Shown: one piece after another, positions 51,834 through 64,000 of the stretch
How the letters are laid out: the number at the start of each line of letters is the position of its first letter
Position numbering within the stretch: the first letter of the stretch is position 1
DNA from: Neocallimastix lanati (nom. inval.)
Lineage: Eukaryota > Neocallimastigomycota > Neocallimastigomycetes > Neocallimastigales > Neocallimastigaceae
Assembly (NCBI GenBank): GCA_016946835.1
Contig: JACVTC010000031.1
Span: forward strand, 1,040,001 to 1,104,000
DNA: 64,000 nucleotides
Direction of reading: 5' to 3'
The notes under the pieces: generated by a model
Told to the model about the DNA's origin: nothing
Database searches by the model: none
What the model saw: the letters and a program-made list of their open reading frames with translations, nothing else
Translations under genes and position numbers: made by a program

Positions 51834-52612
51834 TATTTTATATATTGACCGTTTATTATGAGCTATGAAATTATTTATAATATTAAAAATTATAATTTTG
51901 GAATTTACGAATAAACTCTTTAGTATAATTATCATTTTACAAAATATAATTTTTAATATTTATTATTTATATTTATTATTTATTATTTATTATTTATTAT
52001 TCAATTATTTATTATTCAATTATTTATTATTTATTATTTATTATTTATTATTTATTATTTATTATTTATTATTTAATTATTTAATTATTTATTATTTATT
52101 ATTTATTATTTATTTTATTTATTTTTATCATTAATGAATTATTATTAATTTATCTGTAATTCATTTTATAATCCTAATTATGAATATATATACCTTAATT
52201 ATATATAGAAATCTCATTTACTCTATGTATTACTAATGCATATAGGGCTAATATATATATTATTGAATGTATACTCTAATATATATTAATAGGACTTTAT
52301 TATATATATATAAAACATATAAAATATTAACAAGAAATTAATGACATATCTAAATTAGTTGTTTATTCAATGTTCAGAGACAGTCATAAATATAAATATT
52401 AAAGTTTACATGTTTTTATTAGCATACTAAATTAGTTTATTCAAAAACTGAAGTGAAAATTATATAAATATTATTAAAATTTTTCATATAAACATTTAAT
52501 ATTTTTTTTAAAATCATTCAAAGACCGTTTTTTTAATTTTTTATTTTTTGTAAGGGTTGAAAAATTCTTTTAAAAATAATCTCTATCTAATTATGATTTT
52601 TTAAAAGTTAAC

Positions 52613-52643
<31 letters not shown>

Positions 52644-52659
52644 ATTATTTATTATTCAC

Positions 52660-52699
<40 letters not shown>

Positions 52700-54456
52700 A
52701 TTATTTATTATTCACTATTATTATTATTATTATTATTATTGTTATTATTATTAAAATTTTTTTGTCTTTATTATTATTATTATATCAAGGAGAAAATTGA
52801 TATACATGACTTAACAATTTAATTCAATTTTAAGGGTTAACTATCCTTATCCTTTATCAACATTTAAAATTTTTTAATGCTTTTAAAATTTATATTGATA
52901 TATATTAATTTATATTTATGTTTTATATTAATATTTTATATTAATATTTTATATTTATATTTTATTTTATACTTTATATTGAATTTATTGGATTTATTTA
53001 TAAAATTAATTATATTTGTATTTATTTATTTGTTAAATTTATTTAAAATGTTTATTTATTTTTTAATAAAATTTATTAAATTCATAAGGAATATATGAGT
53101 TTTAAAATTTTATTCAATTAATATTGGTTATATATAGAAAATTAATTGGTTCCTACATTCCAATTAAAGATGTGACTTTAATTTATTATATTAGATTTTA
53201 AAACTGAATTTTATTTATTATTGTTTTAATTAAAATAAAACAAGAAACAAAACAAAAATAAATTATATAAAATCTATTTGAACATTTTAATATTTTATAA
53301 TTATTATAATTAATAAAAACAAATAAATAAATAAATAAATAAATAAGTAAATAAATTTTTAAATAAATAATTATAACATTTTTTTTTTTTTATTTTTTTT
53401 TAATTATTTTAATTTTTAATTATTTTAATCTTTACATGTATAATTTTAATAAATATAGAATATTCAATTAGTTAATTTTATTAATTGAAATTTTAATAAA
53501 TTTTAATAAATATTAAATATTTTAATTTGTAAAAGTATAAAAAATAAAAAATATGAAAAAAAATTTTTTTTTTAATTAATTTAGCATATATTATTTCAAT
53601 AATTTAATTTATTTTCATCGACTCTCATGCTTTATTAATATATTAATTAATTATCAATCATTTTATTTTTTTTATTATGAATTAAAGTTTAATAGTGACA
53701 ATTTTTTTTTTTTTTTTTTTTTTTTTTTATTTTTTTATTTTTTTTTATACTATATATATAGTTCAAAAAATTACTCCTTAAAAAATATTTTGTTATAGCA
53801 TTTTCTTTAAAAAAGAAAATTTAATTGTACATATTAATATATATATAATTTTTCATGTATATAAAAATCAAAAGATTTTCTTTTTATTTTAAGGGAAAAA
53901 AAGTTTTTTTTTTTTTTAAAAAACTAGAAAATAAAAAATAAATATATATAATTAAAGAAATAAATGAATTAATAAAAAGATTATAAAGTTACGAAAGTGT
54001 ATTAAAATACACCTTAATTAATATAAAATATATAAAATCCAATTATTTAAATTCAATAATAAAACATAAAACATAAAACATAAAAATATTTAATAATATA
54101 TAAAAAAAAGAACCAATTTATTTTAAATATTATTTTTAACAAGTAAAATAATAAAAATAAAATCTATTAAATTATTTTTCAAAGATATCTTTATAAAGAG
54201 AAAATAAAAAGTTAAAAAATATTCACACACACACATATATATATAAAGAAAAAAAGAAAAAAAGAAAAAGAAAAGAAAAAAAAAAAACTTAAAAATAAAT
54301 ATTATGTATTACATTTAAAAATAACAAATTTTAAAATTTAATTCATTATTGAAATATAAAAAAAAAAAAATTTATAAAATTCAATTTCCCTTTATATATT
54401 CAATATATAAATTTATTAAATAATAATAATAATAATAATTGAAATAAAAAATAAAA
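50511..54456. other. AT-rich spacer between dead and live transporter genes
   Basis: This region contains a heptamer array at 51957-52112, (TTA)n at about 52615-52750 and poly(A)/poly(T) tracts. A slightly less AT-rich spot at 51215-51290 reads DKNVVERIAQHFPIIKNGS on the plus strand but is too short to call. The plus-strand frames at 51865-52134 and 52877-53098 are simple-sequence Leu/Ile/Tyr/Phe chains and are not supported. The right end must hold the promoter of the transporter gene. Confidence 0.55.
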
Positions 54457-57400
54457 ATGGAAGAATCGTATAAAAATAATAAACCAAAAACATTCGATAT
54501 TGATGATTCAAGTTCTATTTCTGTAGAAATGAAACACTTAATTGATAAAAGTTCTAAAGATTTAGAATCACCTGTCATGGGAGGACCACCTGCAGAAATG
54601 GGACCACCAGATAAGAAAGGTCCTCCAAAAGGTATGGGTCCACCTAAAGGAATGGGACCACCAGGTATGGGAGGTCCTCCAATGGATATGGGTCCACCTA
54701 AAGGAATGGGACCACCAGGTATGGGAGGTCCTCCAATGGATATGGGTCCACCTAAAGGAATGGGACCACCAGGTATGGGAGGTCCTCCAATGGATATGGG
54801 TCCACCTAAAGGAATGGGACCTCCAGGTATGGGAGGTCCTACAATGGGTATGGGTCCACCTAAAGGAATGGGACCTCCAGGTATGGGAGGACCACCACCA
54901 ATGATGGATCCTGATTATATACCATGTGAATTACCTAAAGTAAATTTTTTTTATTATATATATAAAGATAAGGATTTATTCCTTTTGATTTAGATAATGA
55001 GTAATGAAATACTAATTTTTAAATAATTTATTTTTATATATTATATATTTTTTTTTAAATTTATTATAATATATTTGAAATTATTTTAAAATTTTGTTTT
55101 CGTTTTATAGAAACAATTTATCCTTGTTATAATATCTTTAAGTATGTCAAAGTTTTTGTTACATATAATAAATTAAAAGTTTTAACTTTTAAAAAATAAT
55201 TCTAATTAAATTGTTTTATTATCTAAAACAATAACAATAATAAATATTAGTTATTTCTTTGATTATGGCTAGTTTGGATATCACCGTAGTTTCTTGTGCT
55301 TTACCAGTTATTAGTAAACAATTTAAAGCCTTTAATAATTATACTTGGGTTATTGTTTCTTATTTATTAGCTCAAACAGTTGTTCAACCAAGTAAGAACA
55401 ATATTAATCTATTTACATATAAATAGTATACTATATATAAAAAATTTTATATTGATATTAACGAAATATTATTAATTATTATTTCATATTTCCAATTCAT
55501 TTTTTTTTTTTTTTTTGAAAATATATAGCTAGTGGAAAATGTTAGTATTTAAACTATTAAAAAAAAAGGAATATCATATTTAAATAATTATTATTATTAA
55601 AAAATAATACATATTAAAAATCAACACAAACACTAATATATAATATTCTATTCATATAAATAAAATAAAATAAAATAGTGGCTGATATTTTCGGTAGAAG
55701 ACCTGTTATGTTAGTCATGATGACTATTTTTATAGTTAGTTCTGCAGTTTGTGGTGGTAATTATTGATAATTATTGATATACAAATATAAATAATAAATT
55801 ATTTTAAAAAAAAAAATGAAGGTAAAAGAAAAAAAAAAAAAAAAAAAAACTAATTGATAAATCTATATTTTAGCTTCTATTAATTTTGATATGCTTATTA
55901 TTGCTAGAGCTTTCCAAGGTATTGGTGGTGGTTGTATTATTTCTATGGTAAATATTATTATCACTGATATTGTTTCACTTCGTAAAAGGTAAAAAAAAAA
56001 AAATTATACTAAATTTTTTAAAATTATTACATATTTATAAAAAACAATAATTATTTTAAGGTAATTTTAATATTAATTGTAATTTATATTTTATTATAAA
56101 TAAATTATAATGATAATAATAATTTTAGAGCTACTTATATGGCTGTTGTTAATTCAGTTTTTTCATTATCAGCTATTATTGGTCCATTAGTTGGTGGTTT
56201 ATTTGTTGATACATATTCGTAAATTATCTAATTTCAATTTCTTTTTTTTTTTTTTTATTTAAAAAAAAAAAAATAATAATAATAAATAAATTTATATATA
56301 TCTATATAATATATCTATATCTGAAAATATGAAATATTAATATAATTTTTATTTTATATCATAATAAAAATTATATATAGATGGAGAATGGCCTTCTTCA
56401 TTAATGTTCCAATTTGTGTATTTGCTGCCATTTTAATTGCATTATATGTTAAAATTCCAACTCCACCTGGTTCATTTATGGAAAAGTTTAGAAAAATTGA
56501 TTTTCTTGGTACTTTCTTCTTAGTTTGTAAGTAGAATAAATTAATTAATATCATTAATATTATTACTTTAATTTAATTTTGGTAATTATATATATATTAA
56601 AAAATTATAATTATTAATATTATAATGATTTTTCATTTTTTTTTTTTTTTTATTTTTTTTATTTTTTTTTTATTTTTATTATAATTACATAAATATTAAT
56701 TTTAATTATAGGCTTCTCCATTTGTTTATTAATTGGATTAAACTGGGGTGGTACAAATTACCCGTGGACTCATCCAGTAATTATTGGATTATTATCAGGA
56801 TTTGGTGTTTTCTTAGTTATTTTCATCATAGTTGAATGCAAATACGCTAAGGAACCAATTATTCCACCAAATCTCTTCCACAGAGGAAATGTTGTTATTA
56901 GTGCTCTTGGTACCTTTGTTGTCGGTTTCATATTCATTACTTTTAATAATACTATTCCAATGCTTTATCGTAAGTTTTTAGTAAAAAAAAAAAATTTTCT
57001 TTTTAATTAAATAAATATGGATAAATTTTTTTATTAATATTGAACTAAATAAATTTATATATTATGAAATATTTATTAATATATAAAATATTATTATAGA
57101 AAATGCTCGTTCATTTTCTGCCACTATTGCAGGTTTAAGACTTACTCCATGCTTGTAAGTTGATAAATTTATTATATAAATAATAAACATTTGTTAATCA
57201 AAATTTTATAAATAATTATAAAAATAATAAAAAATGACTTATTGATCATTATTATTTTTTTTTTTTTTTAAAAAAAATAAAAAAAAAAAAATAGTGTAAC
57301 ACTCGCTGTTGCAAGTATTGTAAGTGGTATTTTAACTGGAAGATTCGGTCATATTAAAATTCATATTATTTTAGGTGCAGTTAGTTTAGTAGTAGCTACT

Positions 57401-57773
57401 TATTTAATCACTACCATTAAATTAAATACTGTCTATTGGTATGAACTGATTATTATTTTACTTTATGGTTTTGGTGTTGGTATGGCTAATCAAAACTATT
57501 TAGTTATCGGTCAAAATGCGGTTCCAAAGCCTTGTAAGTTATTGAAGAAAAAATAAAAAAAAAAAAAAAAAAAAAAAAAAGAATTCTTTTTATTAATTTT
57601 TTAAATTCTTATTCTTCTTCTTATTATTATTATTATTGAAAACTAATATTTTTTTTATATATTTTGTATTTTTTTATTTAACTAGTAATTGCAACTGCTA
57701 CATCTACTCTTATATTCGGTCGTACTATTGGTGGTGTAATTGGTGTTGCTGTCTTTGGGTAAATAAACTAATG

Positions 57774-57805
<32 letters not shown>

Positions 57806-58627
57806 TATAAAAAAATATTAATTAGTATTTATTTTTAATTTTTATTTGTTAATATTTTATATCATAAATAGTACTCTCTTAAAGAATAACTTTATTATGA
57901 ATTATCTTAAACTTCATCCAGATGTTAAACATGGTAAATAATATTTTGATTTATTTATATTAAGTAATTTTTTTTTATTTTTATTTTATAAAATCTTTAT
58001 ATATATTATTTTAAAATTAATAAATATATTAATATTTTTATTTTTTATATATAAAAATATATATATAATATAATTATAATAGTTGATATGAATTTTCTTT
58101 CTACCTTAAAAGATTACAATGTACCATACATGTCTGCCCTTAGTACTTCATATTATATCACTATTTTCCCAGCTGCTATAATTGCCCTTGTTATTTCTCT
58201 CTTCATAAAGAATATGCCATTCATGGGTCCACCAGGTGGTCCAATGGGTCCAGGAAAGGGTAAAATGCCACCAATGCAAAAAATTAGTGATCAAGATACT
58301 TATAACGATGGAAGATCTTACAACCCACTCCTTGAAAAGATGTCTTACTCTAATGATCAAAGTATATCAATGAATGAAGATGTGATTGATATTGAAAAAT
58401 TAGAAAATATGGATAAAGATACTAATTCGAAAAAACTAATTTTGAGTGATCGTATTTCCGAAGAAACCTCTGTTGATCAAAAAACTGTCCATGAAAATTA
58501 CATAAATATTGATTTCAGTTTTAATTTAAATTTCGATGTCAATAATCCATTTAATGATACTAAATCTAATTCAGAAAAAAGTAGTATAGATCAAAAAACA
58601 CTCAATGTAAATGAAGAAGAAAAATAA
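54457..58627 (+). CDS. MFS transporter, DHA2-type (14-TMS drug:H+ antiporter-like)
   Basis: Fourteen exons close in frame to 775 residues: 54457-54939, 55111-55141, 55251-55391, 55529-55540, 55679-55756, 55874-55988, 56129-56218, 56381-56526, 56712-56969, 57100-57154, 57295-57533, 57686-57758, 57872-57933, 58083-58627. Residues 1-161 are a cytosolic tail with a Gly/Pro/Met repeat. From ~162 the membrane core shows family motifs: SLDITVVSCALPVI (D1), GKLADIFGRRPVM (motif A, ~221-233), RAFQGIGGG (motif B-like), SAIIGPLVGGLF (motif C) and WRMAFFINVPI, typical of 14-helix DHA2 proteins. A last helix at ~610-635 is followed by an acidic Ser-rich tail with a second short Gly-Pro-Met motif (MGPPGGPMGPGKG). 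Proton-coupled export of drugs, toxic compounds or a metabolite is inferred from the family; the substrate is unknown. A decayed paralogue lies about 4 kb upstream on the same strand. Confidence 0.92.
54580..54905 (+). repeat. coding 54-bp repeat (Gly/Pro/Met)
   Basis: Inside exon 1 of the transporter, the 18-residue unit GPPKGMGPPGMGGPPMDM is repeated about four times nearly identically at the DNA level, with shorter partial units on the left. It is GC-richer than anything else in the neighbourhood. Confidence 0.95.
55529..55540 (+). other. 12-nt micro-exon of the transporter gene
   Basis: CTAGTGGAAAAT lies between ATATAG and GTTAGT and encodes most of Thr-Ser-Gly-Lys. With it the chain reads QPTSGKLADIFGRR, which is exactly MFS motif A. 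Without it exons 3 and 5 would still join in phase (all phase 1) but would lose the Gly-Lys of the motif. Confidence 0.85.
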
Positions 58628-58928
58628 TAATAATAATATAAATTAAAAAAAAAAAAAAAAAAAAAATAAAATAATAATAATAGTTGTTAAAAATATTATT
58701 ACTAATAGTGAAAAAAATATATATATTAAATTATTATTAGAAATAATATTATAACAACAGAATACCCATTTAAAAAATAATTGTTTTCTTAATTATAATA
58801 TATTTTTTTTAAATAATTCATCACATATACATATACCTTCTTCGCAATATTTATTTACAAAATAATATTTATAAAAATTTTAATTATTTCATTTAAAAAA
58901 AAAAATAAAAATAATTACATATCATTTG

Positions 58929-58973
<45 letters not shown>

Positions 58974-59472
58974 GTAAAACACATAACGTATAATAATATC
59001 ATAAGAGAAAATAAAAAGAAACTTAAATATGAATAAAACCAACTTATTAAGAATAATCAATTTTATTCAATTTGATCTTTAAATAAAAAAAAAAAAAAAA
59101 AAAAAAAAGTTTTTTTTTTTTCAAATATATTAAAATAATAATTAATAGGGAAAATTATAATAGTTGAATATTATTTTGAAAATAAATTTTCTAATTGTAA
59201 TTGAAAAACAATAATATCAATAATTTATTTTTACTTATATATATATATATATATTTTTCTTTTAAATCTTTAATTTATTTTTATTTATATATATTTTTTT
59301 CTATTAAATCTTTTATTGTATTTAAGGTAAAGAAAAATTATAATTAATTATAATTATAATTACTTGAAATACAATAAAAAAATATATATTTTTTTCTTTG
59401 TTTTATTAACAACATTTTATATAGAATAATTGTAAATTTAAAAAATAAAAAATAAAAGTAAAAAATAAAATA

Positions 59473-59508
<36 letters not shown>

Positions 59509-59815
59509 AAATTAAAATTTAAATAAAAATTAAATAAAATAAAATAAAATAAAAATAATAAAATGAAATGAAATAAAGTATTTAAAAACATACAGTAATA
59601 ATATATTAATATTTTAAATTTTGATTTATTTCTATTTTAAATAGAATTATTTAGAATTTAGTTTTTTTTTATGAATATTAACTAATATTAATATTATTAT
59701 TTCCTGTGAATAGATTACACTGTTAATAAATTTTTAGATTAATAATAATATTATTACTGTATATATATATATATATTTAATTGTAATATATTTTATAAGT
59801 TAATGTTCTTTATAA
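58628..59815. other. AT-rich spacer
   Basis: Poly(A) and (TA)n tracts, including long poly(A) at about 58930-58970 and 59477-59505. Nothing else was recognised. Confidence 0.6.
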
Positions 59816-59819
59816 TTTT

Positions 59820-60060
59820 TACAGGGGAACAAAAGACATTTTAAAGAACTTTCTTAAGAAATTCTCTTAAAATACCTTCTTGTATTATTTAGTCAAAAAT
59901 ATTACCAACACTTTTACATTATTCCTGAAAATAATATTTCTCTTTTTGCAAGAAAGTTTAGTGAATGCTACACTATCTATTATATAGAAATTACTTTTAT
60001 GCTTTTCATTGAACAATATTTTTTTTTTCAATTCACATCACAGCACTCTAATATTTTAAA
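59820..60060 (+). pseudogene. hydrophobic coding-like fragment with stops
   Basis: One plus-strand frame reads GTKDILKNFLKKFS, then a stop, then NTFLYYLVKNITNTFTLFL and FLQESLVNATLSII, another stop, and LLLCFSLNNIFFSIHIT. It is hydrophobic like a membrane protein but broken. The family is not recognised, and chance cannot be ruled out in such AT-rich sequence. Confidence 0.2.
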
Positions 60061-60174
60061 TTTATTTTCATTATATTTTCATTATATAATATTACTTTTA
60101 TTATATTCTATTTTATTATATTTTATTTTATTTTTATCTTTTTAGTAAAAAAAAAATAAATCTCTATAAAATAA

Positions 60175-60212
<38 letters not shown>

Positions 60213-60504
60213 CAAATCATATTAATTTTAAAAAAAAAAAATAAAATAAAAATAAAATAAAATAAAATAAAATAAAATAAAAAATAAAATAAAACAAAAT
60301 GAAATAAAAAAAATAAATAAATTTAAAAACTTAAATAGTTATAATTAATTAATAATTACATTTAGTATATTTATCATATATATGTATATATATATGTTAT
60401 TTATAATATATTTATACACTTTTATACATAATCATAAGTACATGTAAAATGCGTATATTTAATATTACTTTAAAGCTATTTATATTAATAAAAAAAAAAA
60501 AAAA

Positions 60505-60788
60505 AAAGCCTTATTCAATATTCTCTGCTGGTAAGGTATAACACTATACAGTTATTCGGTGCGCTTGGTATTTCCTGCTACACTATATTCTACGTATTGG
60601 CTCATGTATCACATCTACGATGCTCCTCATGCCTCTTAAATTATTTCATCTATTTAGCTCTACTAAATTGTCCTTCATATTTATCAAATACAAATGTTAA
60701 TAAATATTTATTATACAATGAATTTATTAAAATTAAATCTTCAGATAACACTTCTCTTGATTCATGGATGAATATTATTTATACCTTT

Positions 60789-60791
<3 letters not shown>
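60505..60791 (+). pseudogene. orphan coding fragment with a membrane-like segment
   Basis: A frame is open from the poly(A) run at about 60503 to TGA near 60791. It reads SLIQYSLLVRYNTIQLFGAL, continues GISCYTIFYVLAHVSHLRC, and ends LDSWMNIIYTF. It has no ATG at its start, a GC content above its surroundings and a helix-like hydrophobic segment. It may be one exon of a lost gene or a gene fragment. I do not recognise the family. Confidence 0.35.
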
Positions 60792-60794
<3 letters not shown>

Positions 60795-60819
<25 letters not shown>

Positions 60820-61214
60820 GGATTAAATATTAATTTTAGATATTCATTACATTTTCCTTTAATAACATTAACTTTATTATTATTTTTTTTTTTTTTTTTT
60901 TTTCATTCTAAAATTTTATTTCTTATTTATTTTTGATGATAAATTTTTAATTTAATTCTTATTTATAAAACTCTGTTTTTATTTATTATTTACATATTAT
61001 TATATTTATTTAAATTTTTTGTTATAGTTTTCAATTCAAATTTGTATTTCTAAAATATATTTATCATACAAAGTATTTTTTCTTTTTTTTTTTTTTTTTT
61101 TTCATTTATACAATAAATAAAAATATTATTAATTGATTTAATATATTTTAATACATGGACGTTACACTTTTACTATTGTTTTCTTCTCATTTTAATTAAA
61201 AGGAGGGTTAAAAA

Positions 61215-61263
<49 letters not shown>

Positions 61264-61403
61264 GATTTTTATTTTATTAAATGAATACTCATGCACTTTT
61301 TTATATTTTATTAGTTTTTTTTTTTTTTTTTTATAACTATTTAAAGTTTTTGAAATAGTCTTTTATTTATTTATTTATTTATTATTTATTTATTTATTTA
61401 TTT

Positions 61404-61435
<32 letters not shown>

Positions 61436-61904
61436 TTACTTATTACTTATTTATTATTTATTTATTTACTATTTATTTATTTATTTACTAAAGATATATA
61501 TATTGAAATATACACCAATATACAAATTAAATTTAAATTTTAAAATCAGCATAGAAATAAAAAAATAAATTGAAAAGTTTATAATAAATAATTTAGTAGA
61601 AAAATAGATATATTTATATATTTAATATCATATTTTATATTTTTTTTTTTTTATTTTATACACTTTTCTAAGATAAACTATATAAATAAAAATAATATAA
61701 AATAAAAGGAAAAAACAAAAAAAAAATTATATATTATTATTATTTATATAAATTATTCTATTCTTTTATTTTTTATGACATAAAAATAGAAGAGGAAATT
61801 AAAAAAAAAAAAAAAAAAAAAAACTTTTTATTTATTTATTAATTATATTTATTAGTAATATTTGAATACAGAAAAGAAAAGAAAAAATAAATAAATAAGC
61901 GACA
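60795..61904. repeat. spacer with TTTA tetranucleotide tract
   Basis: Poly(T) and poly(A) runs and a (TTTA)n/(TTATT)n tract at about 61363-61492. It lies upstream of the SAC1-like gene; no promoter motif stands out. Confidence 0.6.
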
Positions 61905-63926
61905 ATGATTCATCAAAATTTAAATCTGTATGTTTTTTTCTTTTCATTTAATGAAAAATTTCTGAAAATCAAAATCAAAATAAAGAAAATAATAAAAATA
62001 AAAATAAAAATATTTGATTCTTATTATTATTTTAATAAAATTAACACAAATTTACATGAACTAAATTTTATACTTTTATGATTTGTTATCCTTTATTGTT
62101 TTTATTGTATGAAAATTAGTCATATTATCAATGGAAAATATATCATTGAACCACAAACTAATGAAAGAGCCAAACAAAACTTAATTATTGAGAAAGTAAC
62201 TGGAAATGTTTCCTTAGGTAGCATATTTAAATATTTTATTTTTTAAAGATTCAAAGAAAATTATATATATAATTATATATATAAACAATAATAATAATTA
62301 TAAGAATGGAGCATCAATCTTGAAAGAAAAAAATTAAATAAATAAATAAATATTAATATAAATATATATATATATTTTTTTTTTTTTTATTAAAATAATT
62401 CTTTTATAAAAAGGTGAATACGATCTTAATATTAATTCAGGAAATACAGAAAAAGTAGTACCAATTCACGGTATTATTGGTATTCTCCAAATTAATTCAG
62501 GTAAAAAAAAAGAATTTTTTTTTTTTTTTTTTTTTGTCTTTTACTTAATATATAAAAATACTTATATATATTAATTTATTATGAAAATATTTAACTATAA
62601 CGACGTTATATTTTCAATTTTTATTAAACTAAAAATTATATATGTATATTATTATTATTATTTAATATAACTAAATAAAAAAAAAATAATAATAAATATA
62701 AAAAAAATATTGATTAGGTATTGTATTAATTGCTATTACTGACAAGAGAAAGGTTGGTGATATTTACGGTACTGAAATTTTCGAGGTAAAAAACGTTGGT
62801 ATTTACGCTACTAACAAAAATGATTCAAAATTAACTCAAACCCAGGTACAATATTTTTTTTATCTTTTTTTTTGGAATAATAAATAATTTAAAAATTAAA
62901 ATCTTATAATAATTATTTTATATTATAAAAATGTATAATGAAATATTTCAACATATTAACTTTAAATTAATTTTATTATTTTATTCTGAAAATTAATATA
63001 TATAATATTCATTATAAAATCAATAATAATTTTTACAATTAAATAAACAATTATATTTTATGTTATTTTTATTTTATTTTTTTATTTTTGTTTTTATTTT
63101 TGTTTTTATTTTATTTTATTTTATTTTATTTTATTTTATTTTATTTTATTTTATTTTATTTTATTCAATCTGTACTTTATATTCATATTTCAACTATTTA
63201 TTTTATTTTATTTTATTTTATTTTATTTTATTTTATTTTATTTTATTTTATTTTATTTTATTTTATTTTATTTTATTTTATTTTATTTTATTTTATTTTA
63301 TTTTATTTTATTTTATTTTATTTTATTTTATTTTATTTTATTTTATTTTATTTTATTTTATTTTATTTTATTTTATTTTATTTTATTTTATTTTATTTTA
63401 TTTTATTTTATTTTATTTTATTTTATTTTATTTTATTTTATTTTATTTTATTTTATTTTATTTTATTTTATTTTGTTTTATTTTATTTTATTTTATTTTG
63501 AATTTATTAAAATTTTTTTATGTAATTAAAATATTAAATTTATAATAAATAAATAAATAGAAAAATGATGACCAAATTTATCTTTCAATGATTGCAAATA
63601 TTTTTAAGCAATGTAAATTCTATTTCTCTTACACACGTGATATTACTCACAATGCTAAATTTAAATTTGATTCTTCCTTACCAACTTGGACAACTGTAAG
63701 TTTTGAAATATATATATAATTTTCAAAATTTTAATTAAAATTCATATATATATATATATATTTTAAAAAATTGAATTATGGAACAATTACAATAATATTC
63801 ATAAATTATATATATATTATTTAATATATTTATATAAATTATAAATAGGCTGATAACCGTTTCTATTGGAATTACTATATGCAAAAACCAATTAGAGATT
63901 TAGCTGCTCAAAATCCAAATTTAGGA
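61905..63926 (+). CDS. SAC1: SAC1-type phosphoinositide phosphatase, 3' end outside the window
   Basis: Six exons give the first 183 residues: 61905-61927, 62120-62217, 62414-62500, 62718-62845, 63561-63695, 63849-63926; a further intron starts with GTATGA at 63927. The sequence follows the N-terminal part of the SAC domain: GIIGILQINSGIVLIAITDK (the family's GILG...LITK-type core strand), RKVGDIYGTEIFEVKNVGIY, FYFSYTRDITHNAKF and DNRFYWNYYM (FYFSxTxDLTH and RFVWN in relatives). SAC1 is an integral ER/Golgi protein that dephosphorylates PtdIns4P and controls lipid transport. The catalytic CX5R motif and the membrane anchor lie beyond the window, so activity cannot be judged. The first exon codes for only seven full residues. 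The start ATG is the only one that fits the donor phase. Confidence 0.85.
63095..63499 (+). repeat. (TTTTA)n pentanucleotide array in a SAC1 intron
   Basis: About 300 bp of uninterrupted TTTTA units (63199-63474), plus a shorter flanking block from about 63105, lie within the 715-nt intron 62846-63560. The two overlapping plus-strand frames (FYFIL repeats) are artefacts of the array. Confidence 0.97.
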
Positions 63927-64000
63927 GTATGAATTTTATATATAAATGTATAAAATAGACATAAATTTAAATACTGACGCTGTTCTCTTTAAAATAATAA

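Noticed and set aside
63060-63545. 161- and 137-residue Phe/Tyr/Ile/Leu frames
   Set aside because: They are artefacts of the (TTTTA)n intronic array.

Overview
The window reads as nuclear DNA of an anaerobic gut fungus (Neocallimastigomycota) or a very close relative. This rests on extreme AT richness, long homopolymer and (TTA)n/(AAT)n tracts, short AT-rich GT-AG introns, Asn- and Ser-rich proteins, a secreted LRR/chitin-binding protein, a giant ankyrin protein, and a flagellar gene (CFAP58) as expected for a zoospore-forming fungus. Dictyostelium-like amoebae share the base composition but lack flagella, so the CFAP58 gene argues against them. The assignment is inference, since no rRNA or other marker is present.

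Layout. (1) 1-5693 (+): the 3' part of a giant ankyrin-repeat gene that is open at the left edge. (2) 5694-9600: low-complexity spacer with a dispersed repeat and coding fragments. (3) 9601-13961 (+): an intact ten-exon CFAP58 gene. (4) 13962-17360: debris, including an inverted copy of part of CFAP58 exon 9 next to the dispersed repeat, and a broken Asn-rich gene. (5) 17979-19516 (-): an intact five-exon TLDc-domain gene. (6) 19517-26320: about 6.8 kb of AT-rich spacer with a perfect 29-bp hairpin. (7) 26320-35050: a graveyard holding a broken Asn-tract gene, an internally deleted LINE-type retrotransposon, an aldo/keto reductase pseudogene, a 1.07-kb fold-back element and a broken ankyrin gene. 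(8) 35658-42432 (-): an intact 25-exon gene for a secreted protein with two tandem LRR + chitin-binding (CBM18) modules. (9) 42433-47850: spacer, a broken Ser/Asn-rich gene and a GC-richer hairpin island. (10) 47850-50510 (+): a decayed MFS transporter, paralogous to the next gene. (11) 54457-58627 (+): an intact 14-exon DHA2-type MFS transporter with Gly-Pro-Met-rich ends. (12) 61905-right edge (+): the 5' part of a SAC1-type phosphoinositide phosphatase.

Intact genes are independent eukaryotic units, not operons. Exon boundaries were derived by hand from GT-AG sites plus reading-frame continuity. All three multi-exon genes with many introns close exactly in frame (1047, 1022 and 775 residues), which supports the models. 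The most striking features are the LRR gene, in which nearly every LRR is one exon bounded by phase-2 introns that split a conserved Leu codon, the 39-residue ankyrin variant, and the 12-nt micro-exon in the transporter. No tRNA, rRNA or CRISPR array was seen.
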